Of a stretch of DNA of 56,265 nt, positions 8,862 through 15,878 are shown piece by piece. The stretch is taken from the NCBI GenBank assembly GCA_949425635.1, contig CASPWD010000011.1, forward strand, positions 1 to 56,265. The letters are read 5' to 3'. Position 1 is the first letter of the stretch, and each line of letters opens with the position of its first letter. The notes beneath the pieces were generated by a model that was given only the letters and a program-made list of their open reading frames with translations, did no database searches and had not been told where the DNA came from. The translations under genes and the position numbers were made by a program. The DNA is from an uncultured Bacilli bacterium (lineage in GTDB: Bacteria; Bacillota_I; Bacilli_A; RF39; UBA660).

Positions 8862-9450
8862 TAATATAAGTTTGTTTTTTGAAGAGGATGAAGATGTTCG
8901 TTATGAAGAGTATACGAAATGTGATTTAAGTAATGGAAATGTTATAAATAAAACGATTGGAAATGTTGAATTCTTGCAATGTAATGTTAGTAATTCGACA
9001 TTTACTAATGTTTTTTTTGATAATGTTAGTTTTGGGAATTGTGATTTTTCAAATACTAAATTTGTAGATTGTAGCTTTAGAGATAGTAAAATAGATAATT
9101 GTAAAATGGTTGGAACAAGTTTTGTAAATAATCATGTTACTAAGGTAGAAATAAATAATTCATTATGTAAGTATTCAAGTATTATTGATACAAAGATTAA
9201 AGAATTTAAAATTAAAGATAGTGATTTTACTGAAGGAAATTTTTACAACGTAGAGTTAAAGAAAAGTGAGTTTGAAAACGTTAATTTCAGTAAAGTGGAA
9301 TTTTTTGCAACAAAGTTATTTGGTATTGATTTTAGTAGTTGTAATATTACAGGTATTAGACTTACTCATGAATGTTTGAAGGGAATAAAAGTTAATACAA
9401 TTCAAGCTATAGAGTTAGTTCGACTTTTAGATATAGAAATAGTTGAATAG
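8854..9450 (+). CDS. Pentapeptide-repeat protein
   Basis: The 198-residue protein is mostly pentapeptide repeats of the A(D/N)LxX type, here rich in F, N and S: VEFLQCNVSNSTFTNVFFDN, then VSFGNCDFSNTKFVDCSF, and later VNFSKVEFFATKLFGIDFSS. Such repeats form a right-handed square helix. Some members mimic DNA and protect gyrase, but most have no known function. The start overlaps the end of scpB and lies after GGAAGCTGAAAAAG. Its place in the scpAB operon suggests a chromosome-related role, but this is weak inference. Confidence 0.8.
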   Translation: MNDNISLFFEEDEDVRYEEYTKCDLSNGNVINKTIGNVEFLQCNVSNSTFTNVFFDNVSFGNCDFSNTKFVDCSFRDSKIDNCKMVGTSFVNNHVTKVEINNSLCKYSSIIDTKIKEFKIKDSDFTEGNFYNVELKKSEFENVNFSKVEFFATKLFGIDFSSCNITGIRLTHECLKGIKVNTIQAIELVRLLDIEIVE

Positions 9451-9459
9451 GGGATACAG

Positions 9460-10029
9460 ATGAAAAAAGAGAAATGTATAATTTTTATATTAGTTCTTGT
9501 TATTGTAGGTTTATGTTTAGGCTTTTTTAGTTTGTATGATAGTAATATGGATTATAAAAAAAGACAAGAAGAATATAATGAGTTAAAAAACGAAAATTCT
9601 GCTTTAAAGAAGAAAGTAGAAAGTTATGAGAAAAAGGAAGAAGCAAATAATAGTAATGAGGTTTATGTTTCTAGTGATGGAAATTATGATAGATTAGAAA
9701 TTTTAAGTGTTAATGATTTTCATATTAAACAGGAATTAAAAGAAACTTTTATTTTAGTAATAACACAGACTGGCTGTGGACATTGTACTACTTATAAACC
9801 TATTTTAAATAAAGTTTTGGAAGAATATGACTTAAAGGTCTATGAAATAAATATAAGTAATTTAACTTATGATGATAGAGATTTTTTAAATAAGCTAGTT
9901 AAGTATTCTGGAACGCCTACAACGTTTTTTTATGAAGACGGAGAAGAAAACTTGGGTCTGAGAATTGTTGGGAGTGCTAGTGAAGAGAAAATTACTTCAA
10001 GATTAGAGGAAGCTGGGTATATTAGTTAA
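9460..10029 (+). CDS. Membrane-anchored thioredoxin-like protein
   Basis: The 189-residue protein has an N-terminal membrane anchor (CIIFILVLVIVGLCLGFFSLY), a predicted coiled coil of about 35 residues (KKRQEEYNELKNENSALKKKVESYEKK), and a thioredoxin fold with the active site TGCGHC and a cis-proline context GTPTTFFY. It probably acts outside the membrane as a thiol-disulfide oxidoreductase, although the partner is unknown. The CGHC centre is closer to the oxidising PDI type than to CGPC. It follows the pentapeptide gene by nine bases. Confidence 0.8.
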   Translation: MKKEKCIIFILVLVIVGLCLGFFSLYDSNMDYKKRQEEYNELKNENSALKKKVESYEKKEEANNSNEVYVSSDGNYDRLEILSVNDFHIKQELKETFILVITQTGCGHCTTYKPILNKVLEEYDLKVYEINISNLTYDDRDFLNKLVKYSGTPTTFFYEDGEENLGLRIVGSASEEKITSRLEEAGYIS

Positions 10030-10042
10030 ATGTGTAAGTAAA

Positions 10043-10076
10043 GAAATTAGTAGTGTTGCTAAGTTCTTTTTTTGTA
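10043..10076 (+). terminator. Rho-independent terminator
   Basis: AAAGAAATTAG pairs imperfectly with CTAAGTTCTTT and a T run follows. It separates the scp operon from the peptide/antisense cassettes. Confidence 0.6.
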
Positions 10077-10210
10077 TAATAATTTTTTATGAATCTTGAA
10101 AATAGTATAAAATTTTTTCTTGGCACTCCTTAAAACTGGTGGTAAATTCTGAAAGTTAGTGAATAAAAAATATTAAAATTTTATTTGAAAAAATGTATCA
10201 TTTTTTGTTG

Positions 10211-10239
10211 TTTACAAGTGATTCTTTGTTTGATAGAGT
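10211..10239 (+). promoter_or_regulatory. Promoter of peptide cassette copy 1
   Basis: TTTACA and TAGAGT are separated by 17 bases. The predicted transcript starts near 10246, just before GATACATTTGATAC. The same boxes and spacing recur in the other two cassettes. Confidence 0.65.
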
Positions 10240-10325
10240 AGTTACTGATACATTTGATACGGGTGGCTTTCTTGTTCAGGGAGGTTTTGGTTGAAAAATC
10301 AATATTAGAACAAGGAGGTGGTATT

Positions 10326-10409
10326 ATGAGTAGTTTAGAGAGTTTCTTTAAGAATATCATTATACTGGTACTTCTGGGTGTTATTATTTTATTAATCTTA
10401 GGATTTTAA
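10326..10409 (+). CDS. Small hydrophobic peptide, type I toxin-like, copy 1
   Basis: The ORF encodes a 27-residue peptide with a short polar start (MSSLESFFKN) and one continuous membrane-spanning stretch of Ile, Leu and Val ending LILGF. It has a very strong ribosome binding site, AAGGAGGTG, seven bases from ATG. Size, hydrophobicity, a long structured 5' leader and a convergent antisense RNA are the hallmarks of type I toxins such as TxpA and BsrG, which act on the membrane. Upstream, CTTGTTC (10271-10277) pairs with GAACAAG (10308-10314), the latter touching the ribosome binding site. TGGCTTTC near 10263 can pair with GAAAGCCA just after the ORF. No sequence family is recognised. Confidence 0.75.
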   Translation: MSSLESFFKNIIILVLLGVIILLILGF

Positions 10410-10411
10410 GA

Positions 10412-10512
10412 TAAAAAAAATCTGATTCATAAGAATCAGAAACCACCTTGAAAGCCATTTGAAGGAACATCAAATATATCATTTTTTTTATTAAAATGAT
10501 ATTTGCTTTCTT
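10412..10512 (-). ncRNA. Antisense RNA of cassette copy 1
   Basis: A minus-strand transcript of about 100 nucleotides is predicted. It starts from the consensus promoter at 10519-10547 and ends at the terminator stem TCTGATTC/GAATCAGA (10421-10440), which on this strand is followed by eight T. It is fully complementary to the 3' untranslated region of the peptide mRNA. It also repeats, in the same polarity, the GATA(C/T)ATTTGAT and TGGCTTTC elements of the mRNA 5' end. Confidence 0.7.
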
Positions 10513-10518
10513 AAGTTA

Positions 10519-10547
10519 ATTATATATTATTATATGTTACATTTCAA
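10519..10547 (-). promoter_or_regulatory. Minus-strand promoter, copy 1
   Basis: Read on the minus strand this is TTGAAA, 17 bases, TATAAT. The same arrangement recurs in the other two cassettes although the spacer bases differ. Confidence 0.8.
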
Positions 10548-10726
10548 TTAGAAATTTCTTTGTATATTTTTATATTTGTAAAAATGGGATTATAATAATT
10601 TTTTATGGATTTTGCAAATTATATAAATTTTTTTCTTGGTACTCCTAAAAATTGTGGTTAAAATCCGAAAGTTAGTGAACAGAAACTGTTAAAACTTTAT
10701 TTGAAAAAATGTATCTTTTTTTGTTG

Positions 10727-10755
10727 TTTACAAGTGATATTTTGTTTGATAGAGT
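10727..10755 (+). promoter_or_regulatory. Promoter of peptide cassette copy 2
   Basis: TTTACA and TAGAGT are separated by 17 bases, as in copy 1. The predicted start is near 10762. Confidence 0.65.
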
Positions 10756-10841
10756 AGTCACTGATACATTTGATGCAAGTGGCTTTCTTGTTCAGGGAGG
10801 TTTTGGTTGAAAAATCAATATTAGAACAAGGAGGTGGTATT

Positions 10842-10925
10842 ATGAGTAGTTTAGAGAGTTTCTTTAAAAATATCATTATACTAATACTTCTGGGTGTTAT
10901 TATCTTATTAATCTTAGGATTTTAA
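10842..10925 (+). CDS. Small hydrophobic peptide, type I toxin-like, copy 2
   Basis: The second 27-residue peptide differs from copy 1 only by Ile for Val at residue 15. The ribosome binding site AAGGAGGTG and the hairpin CTTGTTC/GAACAAG (10787-10793 with 10824-10830) are conserved. The 5' element GATACATTTGAT (10763) pairs perfectly, over 12 bases, with ATCAAATGTATC in the 3' region. The full-length mRNA can therefore close its two ends, a device known to silence type I toxin mRNAs. The reading frame is preserved while flanking bases have drifted, which argues that the peptide is made. Confidence 0.75.
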   Translation: MSSLESFFKNIIILILLGVIILLILGF

Positions 10926-10930
10926 GATAA

Positions 10931-11032
10931 TAAAAAATTCTGATTAGAAATAATCAGAATCAAAACCTTGAAAGCCATTTGAAGCAACATCAAATGTATC
11001 ATTTTTTTTATTAAAATGATATTTGCTTTCTT
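10931..11032 (-). ncRNA. Antisense RNA of cassette copy 2
   Basis: This predicted RNA of about 100 nucleotides starts from the minus-strand promoter at 11039-11067. It ends at a perfect ten-pair stem ATTCTGATTA/TAATCAGAAT (10937-10960) with a T run on this strand. It overlaps the 3' untranslated region of the peptide mRNA. Confidence 0.7.
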
Positions 11033-11038
11033 AAGTTA

Positions 11039-11067
11039 ATTATATACTGTTATTTTGTAATTTTCAA
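11039..11067 (-). promoter_or_regulatory. Minus-strand promoter, copy 2
   Basis: On the minus strand: TTGAAA, 17 bases, TATAAT. Confidence 0.8.
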
Positions 11068-11118
11068 TTAAAAATGAATCTGTATGATATAATAGTTTTA
11101 AGAAAGTAGGTGTTTATT

Positions 11119-11580
11119 ATGCAAGTTAATTATTCTGATCAAGATGTAATGAAAGGAGTTAAATCTATATTTTTAGCGGGACCAACGCCGAGAGGAGAAA
11201 ATGTTTTGTCTTGGAGGACAGAAGCTGTTTCTATATTAGAAAAACTGGGATTTGATGGAGTAGTATATGTTCCAGAGTATTCTACTTGGAAACCAAAGGC
11301 TGATTATGTTGATCAAGCGATGTGGGAAAGAATTGCTTTAACTGAGGCTACAATTATATTATTTTGGATACCAAGAAGTTTACCTGATATGCCAGCATTT
11401 ACTACAAATGTGGAATTTGGATATTGGTTACATTCTAATAAAGTTATTTATGGTAGACCAGATAATGCTCCAAAAACTAAATATTTAGATTGGTTATATG
11501 AGCTTGATTATAAAAAGAAACCATTTAATGAATTGGAGAAATTACTTGAAGAGGCAGTTTTAGAAGTTAATAAAAGATAG
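11119..11580 (+). CDS. Nucleoside 2-deoxyribosyltransferase-like protein
   Basis: The 153-residue protein has the Rossmann-like layout of nucleoside 2-deoxyribosyltransferases. It opens with KSIFLAGPTPRG and RTEAVSIL, has a central VYVPEYS, and then WERIALTEATIILFWIPRSLPDMPAFTTNVEFGYWL, where the family keeps its catalytic Glu. The enzymes move deoxyribose between bases; nucleotide-sugar hydrolases share the fold, so the true substrate is open. ATG 11119 lies eight bases after AGTAGGTG. An unknown gene follows within 12 bases and is probably co-transcribed. Confidence 0.7.
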   Translation: MQVNYSDQDVMKGVKSIFLAGPTPRGENVLSWRTEAVSILEKLGFDGVVYVPEYSTWKPKADYVDQAMWERIALTEATIILFWIPRSLPDMPAFTTNVEFGYWLHSNKVIYGRPDNAPKTKYLDWLYELDYKKKPFNELEKLLEEAVLEVNKR

Positions 11581-11592
11581 GATGATGCGACA

Positions 11593-12129
11593 ATGTTTGG
11601 CAAAAGGAATTTATTTAAAGTAGATATAAGTGGTTTAGAATTTTGGCAAAGAACTCAGCTGAGTGAAAGTAGTGAATTTTTAGAAGTATACAGAAAGGTA
11701 GAGTGTACAAAATGTGCTCTAATTTTGGATAAAATAGGTAATCCTAAGAGTATGCCCAAAAATTCTGGATGTTATTACATGGATTTGGTTACAGGAAGAG
11801 TGGTTTCTGTAGATGAGTTAGACGATGATAATTTAGTTATATATCCTTCTGGAATTGTTATATCTAGAAATAAGTTTATGAAGTATAACGGGAATGCTTA
11901 TAGTGATGCTGCGAAGATTTTAGATGATGCTGAAAGATTAGAAGAGTATACGAAACTTTCGGAAGAAATTCTTTATGATAGCTATTTTTGTGAGGAGATT
12001 GCTAATAGAGATAACCTTGTAGAGGTTCCTGCTACGATGGTTGAAGAAGCTATTGTTCAAAAGAGAAATAGTAGACCTATTAATGACGTACACAAACTTA
12101 AGAAAAGTAGAAAAGCTAGTGTAGAATAA
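11593..12129 (+). CDS. Conserved-looking protein of unknown function
   Basis: The 178-residue acidic, probably cytoplasmic protein has no signal peptide. It has a CTKCALIL segment (residues 37-44), a Gly-Cys-Tyr-Tyr motif, and a helical C-terminal half ending in a basic tail (KLKKSRKASVE). I do not recognise a family. It follows the deoxyribosyltransferase-like gene in the same operon and ends at a terminator. Confidence 0.55.
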   Translation: MFGKRNLFKVDISGLEFWQRTQLSESSEFLEVYRKVECTKCALILDKIGNPKSMPKNSGCYYMDLVTGRVVSVDELDDDNLVIYPSGIVISRNKFMKYNGNAYSDAAKILDDAERLEEYTKLSEEILYDSYFCEEIANRDNLVEVPATMVEEAIVQKRNSRPINDVHKLKKSRKASVE

Positions 12130-12157
12130 AATGCAACTTAAAGTTGTATTTTATTTT
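12128..12157 (+). terminator. Rho-independent terminator
   Basis: AAAATGCAACTT and AAGTTGTATTTT pair and are followed by a T-rich tail. Confidence 0.8.
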
Positions 12158-12225
12158 GGAATGATTTTTGAAATTTGTGAAATTTCTTTATTATTGATAT
12201 AAAAATAGAAGTTACTTATTTTCTC

Positions 12226-12255
12226 TTGACAATGTGTACAAAATACGCATATAAT
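12226..12255 (+). promoter_or_regulatory. Promoter with palindromic operator filling the spacer
   Basis: TTGACA (12226-12231) and TATAAT (12250-12255) are both consensus and lie 18 bases apart. The spacer holds TGTGTA-CAAAA-TACGCA (12233-12249), a near-palindrome that recurs nearby. A regulator bound here would block RNA polymerase. The region 12130-12436 holds no gene; it contains this promoter, a second full site and a half site. Confidence 0.8.
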
Positions 12256-12306
12256 GTATTTGTAAAGAAAAGTTGTCTTAGGACAATTATTTATTTTAAG
12301 AGGATA

Positions 12307-12323
12307 TGTGTAAAAAATACACA
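12307..12323 (+). promoter_or_regulatory. Second operator site, perfect palindrome
   Basis: TGTGTA-AAAAA-TACACA is a perfect inverted repeat with a five-base centre, extended by one more pair on each side. It lies in the leader of the gene at 12437. A half site TGCGTA occurs at 12399. Confidence 0.7.
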
Positions 12324-12436
12324 TTCAAGTGTTGGAGATTAAATTGATTAATAAAAGCATAAAAGGAAGTATAAAGATGTTTATTTAATTTGTAATTATG
12401 CGTATTTAAAATAATGAGAAAGGAATGAATTAAAAA

Positions 12437-13237
12437 GTGAAATTATTAAAGGAACAATTAGAAAGAATGAAACAAATAGATTTGGAAAGGGAAAGATTAT
12501 CAAGAGAGTTAGAAGAGATAAAAGAATCTTATAAAAAGAAAGACGAGTATTTATATAGTAAGAGGGCTAGTGTTTATGATGTAAATTCTTATAATTTAGA
12601 TGAAGCTATAAAAGTCATTTGTTATTTAGTTAGTATAGTGGAGGAAAAAGAATACACTTATCATGAAATAGAATTGCCTTTGAAAGAATCTGTGAGTGGT
12701 TCTAATGGTGATTTTGGTTGGGCTTATGTTGATTTAGATTTATATAATCATCCAGCTTTTAGAAATAAAATCAAATTACAATATATATGTTGTGATGAAG
12801 AAGCAGCGGCTAAAGAGATTCAAGCTGTAATTCATGAAGCTCACGCAATGGGAGTTCGCAGTTATAATAGTAAACCATTACCATTATTTTATGAGTTATT
12901 AACTACTCCAGCAAAGAATTATGTTCAAATTAATTTAAACAATGGTCATAAAGATCACTATCAAAAAGATGGTTGTATTAAATTTATTTGTAATGACGAA
13001 TTTGGTCAAAATTATCCGATCACTCTTATTAATATTAATTCTAAGATATGTGATCCAAATTTTATGTACATTGTTGATTTTATGTATTATTTAACAATGA
13101 TGAAACTAGAAAAAGAATATTGTACATTAACTCTAGAAGAGATGATGGAGTATGCGAGAGATTTTGCAGAAGAAGTAAAAAGACAAAAAAGTGGACAACC
13201 TAATAAATTATTAAAGAAAGTTATAGTAGAAGTGTAA
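12437..13237 (+). CDS. Unknown protein with N-terminal coiled coil, operator-controlled
   Basis: The 266-residue protein starts with a charged helix (LKEQLERMKQIDLERERLSRELEEIKESYKKK) likely to form a coiled coil. A mixed domain follows that includes EAAAKEIQAVIHEAHAMG and several Tyr-rich strands. I recognise no family and no DNA-binding motif. The start is GTG 12437; AAAGGA lies about 13 bases upstream, which is long, so a later start at the Met of LERMKQ is possible. Transcription should come from the operator-bearing promoter at 12226. The following operon carries the same operator motif. Confidence 0.6.
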   Translation: MKLLKEQLERMKQIDLERERLSRELEEIKESYKKKDEYLYSKRASVYDVNSYNLDEAIKVICYLVSIVEEKEYTYHEIELPLKESVSGSNGDFGWAYVDLDLYNHPAFRNKIKLQYICCDEEAAAKEIQAVIHEAHAMGVRSYNSKPLPLFYELLTTPAKNYVQINLNNGHKDHYQKDGCIKFICNDEFGQNYPITLININSKICDPNFMYIVDFMYYLTMMKLEKEYCTLTLEEMMEYARDFAEEVKRQKSGQPNKLLKKVIVEV

Positions 13238-13265
13238 TAGATTCTATATTTATTTTAAATATATA

Positions 13266-13282
13266 TGCGTAAAAAATACACT
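13266..13282 (+). promoter_or_regulatory. Third operator site, before the Gfo/Idh operon
   Basis: TGCGTA-AAAAA-TACACT matches the sites at 12233 and 12307 (consensus TGYGTA-N5-TACRCA), with one mismatch at the last base. It lies 20 bases before the start of the next operon. A clear separate promoter is not visible here, so the site may act on readthrough or on a weak promoter. Confidence 0.6.
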
Positions 13283-13302
13283 TTTGGAAAGAAGGTAAAT
13301 TT

Positions 13303-14172
13303 ATGAAAATAGCTATAGTAGGACTTGGACATGCATTTAAAAAACAATATGAAGCTTTAAAAAGCATAGAGAAGTTTGAAGAAATAGAGCTGTGTGATAA
13401 GAATGAAGATAGGATTAGAGAATATAGATGTAAAGATAATTATTCAAAGTTGGAATCTGATTATGTAATAGTTGCGACATCACCTAAAAGTCATTTTGAG
13501 ATAGTAAATAATATAATTAATGATGGTAAGAAAGTTATTTTAGAAAAGCCAATTGTTATTAATTTAAACGAACTAAATAAATTGAAAAAAATTGTAAATA
13601 AAGATAATTACTATAATTCATTACATTTTGCTTATGGAGTAGAAATTGATTATTACATGAAGTATAGAAGTGAATTACCAAAAAAGATTAAAGCTTACAT
13701 AAGTGATCCTTACGTTAAAGATGGTCACATTATAGAACAATCTTTGGGATTATGTGGGAGTTATTTAGATGAAGTGATTAATCCTTTATCAGCTATAACA
13801 AGATTGTTTGGATACAATGTGGAATTTATTAGTAATGAAAAGAAATGCTATGATGGAGATTTATTTGATTATTATTCGAGATCTAATTTTAAAGTTAATG
13901 ATATAGATGCAGAAATAGAAGTACTATGGGACGAAGAAAAGAGTCAAAAATATATAGATTTATATTATGAAAATAAAATTATTAGGTTAGATAGTATGAA
14001 TCAAAAAGTAATTAATCTTACTAGTGGAGAAATATTATTTGAAGGTAGTGGAGATAGGATGACTAATCATTATATTGGAGTTTTTAATGATTATTTAGAG
14101 AATGGAAGTAATTTAGATATATCAATTAAGTTACATGAAGAATTACTTAAAGGTGTTAGAAATGAAGACTAA
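13303..14172 (+). CDS. Gfo/Idh/MocA-type NAD(P)-dependent oxidoreductase
   Basis: The 289-residue protein has an N-terminal Rossmann fold (MKIAIVGLGHAFKKQ), the segment DYVIVATSPKSHFEIV and the family hallmark ILEKPIV, whose Lys contacts the substrate. A C-terminal alpha-beta domain follows. These enzymes oxidise or reduce sugars, inositols and related polyols; the substrate here is unknown. It is shorter than most family members (about 330-350). It heads a tightly packed four-gene operon and shares 11 bases with the next gene. Confidence 0.8.
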   Translation: MKIAIVGLGHAFKKQYEALKSIEKFEEIELCDKNEDRIREYRCKDNYSKLESDYVIVATSPKSHFEIVNNIINDGKKVILEKPIVINLNELNKLKKIVNKDNYYNSLHFAYGVEIDYYMKYRSELPKKIKAYISDPYVKDGHIIEQSLGLCGSYLDEVINPLSAITRLFGYNVEFISNEKKCYDGDLFDYYSRSNFKVNDIDAEIEVLWDEEKSQKYIDLYYENKIIRLDSMNQKVINLTSGEILFEGSGDRMTNHYIGVFNDYLENGSNLDISIKLHEELLKGVRNED

Positions 14173-14725
14173 GTTGATTTTAATTGGAGGAGTTCCTGGT
14201 ACTGGCAAAACAACACTTGCTTATAAATTAGCATTAGAACTTGGTATAGATAAAGTTGTTAGTATAGATATGATTAAGGCGATGACACGAACTTATAAAG
14301 ATAACTTTGATAAATATGTTTTTACTACTACTCATGAAGCTTATAAATTAGAAAATATTTCTATTATAGAGGGATTTTTAAAACATAGTGAAGAAGTTAA
14401 TAAAATTGCTTTGGATATAGTTAGTAATATTAATGATAATGTCATCATTGTAGAAGGAGCAACAATAAATAGAAATATTTTAGATTTGATTGATATGGAA
14501 AAGTATGAAGTTTCTTATGTTAATTTATGTTTAGATAAAGAAAATTTAATTAAAAGATATGAAATGAAAAATAGAGTAAGGAAAGGTAGATGGATAGAAA
14601 ATATAGAGATAATAAATCAAATAAATGAGTATTTAATGAAAGATAATTTTAATATTGTAAATGATAATTTGGATGTAACTTTGGAAAGGATGTTAGAGTA
14701 TGTCAAAGAAAATTTATGTTTATAA
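14162..14725 (+). CDS. P-loop kinase, 2-phosphoglycerate-kinase-like
   Basis: The 187-residue protein opens with LILIGGVPGTGKTTLAYKLALELG, a Walker A motif, followed by VVSIDMIKAMTR and a Walker-B-like NVIIVEGATI. The pattern resembles the P-loop small-molecule kinases related to 2-phosphoglycerate kinase and polynucleotide kinase. The phosphate acceptor is unknown. ATG 14162 follows AAAGGTG and lies inside the end of the oxidoreductase gene. The stop overlaps the next gene by 26 bases. Confidence 0.75.
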   Translation: MKTKLILIGGVPGTGKTTLAYKLALELGIDKVVSIDMIKAMTRTYKDNFDKYVFTTTHEAYKLENISIIEGFLKHSEEVNKIALDIVSNINDNVIIVEGATINRNILDLIDMEKYEVSYVNLCLDKENLIKRYEMKNRVRKGRWIENIEIINQINEYLMKDNFNIVNDNLDVTLERMLEYVKENLCL

Positions 14726-15878
14726 TAATGGAACTTGCACAAGAGTTAAATTATATGGAGTTGATGTAGTTAATTTGTTTTTAGCTAATGGATATAAGAA
14801 TGTTGATTCAGAGAAAGAAGCAGATTATATAATTATTAATACTTGTAGTTTCTTAAAGAGTAAGGAAGAATATTTTTATAAATTTATTAAGAATGTTGAT
14901 AAGAATTTAAGAAAAGGACAAAAAATTATTGTTATAGGTTGTTTACCTAGTATTTTGAAAGATGAATTATTAGATATAAATGATGAGATGATTTTATTTG
15001 GAAGAGATTTAGATGCAATAAGTAAATATTTTAAATTTAAGAAAGGAATAGAAACTAAAGCAACTACTGTAACAGACAAGCTAGAAGGAAGTAAAAACTT
15101 TTTATATTTGTTTAATAAGTATTTGTTAAAAAGTAAACATATTGAGTACAGATTAAAAAGAGAGAATGTTTGTTATTTACAGATTTCTAGTGGCTGTAGA
15201 GGAACTTGTACTTATTGTTCTGAGAAGTTTACAACAAGACTTAAAAGTAGACCAATGGAAGATATTATGGAAGCTATTCATGATGGAATGAGTCGAGGAT
15301 ATACTTTATTTGGACTAAATTCTGATGACGCTTCTGCTTATGGTAAAGATATTGGTGGTTCATTAGAAGAATTACTTGAAAGTGTAGTTAAGATTGATGA
15401 AGATATATATTTTTCAATACCAGAGTTTAATCCAAATGGCTTAAGTGATAGAGTCATTGAATGCTTGAAGGATAAGAAGTTCTTGTATATAACAGTACCA
15501 ATGCAAAGTGGTTCACAAAGAATTCTTGATTTAATGGAAAGACCTTATAAAATCGACGATGTTATAAAAAGAGTCAAGAGAGTTAAGAAAAATAACAAGA
15601 AATTAAAGATTAATACACATGTTATTGTAGGATTTCCTGGAGAGACTGATGAGGATTTTAATAAAACAAAGGAAATATTAAAGAGTGGACTTTTTGATAG
15701 AGTTAAAGTGTTTATGTATAATGAAAGGCCTGGTACTAAAGCAGCATTAATGGATGGTAAAGTACCTGATAGTGTTAAAGTTAAAAGAAGAAATGAGTTA
15801 CTTGATGTAATGAAAAAGCAAAATATTAAGCATTTTTCACTAACTAATTTAATTTTGAATAGGGAGCAGTTGAAGTAA
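14700..15878 (+). CDS. MiaB/RimO-like radical SAM enzyme without TRAM domain
   Basis: The 392-residue protein has the N-terminal UPF0004-type domain with three cysteines in NGTCTR, INTCSF and IGCLPS, which bind the auxiliary FeS cluster in methylthiotransferases. A radical SAM core with SGCRGTCTYCSEKF (CxxxCxxC) follows, then PMQSGSQRILDLMERPY, THVIVGFPGETDEDF and VFMYNERPGT. All are family hallmarks. The C-terminal TRAM RNA-binding domain of MiaB and RimO is lacking, so the target may be a small molecule or peptide rather than tRNA. It overlaps the flanking genes in the operon. Confidence 0.85.
   Translation: MSKKIYVYNNGTCTRVKLYGVDVVNLFLANGYKNVDSEKEADYIIINTCSFLKSKEEYFYKFIKNVDKNLRKGQKIIVIGCLPSILKDELLDINDEMILFGRDLDAISKYFKFKKGIETKATTVTDKLEGSKNFLYLFNKYLLKSKHIEYRLKRENVCYLQISSGCRGTCTYCSEKFTTRLKSRPMEDIMEAIHDGMSRGYTLFGLNSDDASAYGKDIGGSLEELLESVVKIDEDIYFSIPEFNPNGLSDRVIECLKDKKFLYITVPMQSGSQRILDLMERPYKIDDVIKRVKRVKKNNKKLKINTHVIVGFPGETDEDFNKTKEILKSGLFDRVKVFMYNERPGTKAALMDGKVPDSVKVKRRNELLDVMKKQNIKHFSLTNLILNREQLK

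Larger units (their letters stand above)
10081..11060. repeat. Tandem duplication of a ~500-bp cassette
   Basis: The segment 10081-10590 is repeated as 10598-11060 with high identity. Conserved parts are the upstream TTTTTTCTTGG(C/T)ACTCCT stretch, the promoter, the 5' untranslated region, the 27-codon ORF and the 3' region with a minus-strand promoter. The copies differ by scattered substitutions and small indels, so the duplication is not very recent. No insertion-sequence ends or transposase are present. Confidence 0.9.

Noticed and set aside
10211..11067. Fst/par-type system
   Set aside because: In par loci the shared repeats are direct in the DNA, so the two RNAs pair in trans at them. 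Here the repeats are inverted, which fits mRNA end-to-end pairing and a 3'-overlapping antisense RNA of the TxpA/BsrG kind.
12306..12347. A 13-codon ORF MCKKYTFKCWRLN, and a similar MRKKYTFGKKVNL at 13265
   Set aside because: The shared codons coincide with the palindromic operator motif, and neither ORF has a well-placed ribosome binding site, so the similarity is better explained by the operator.
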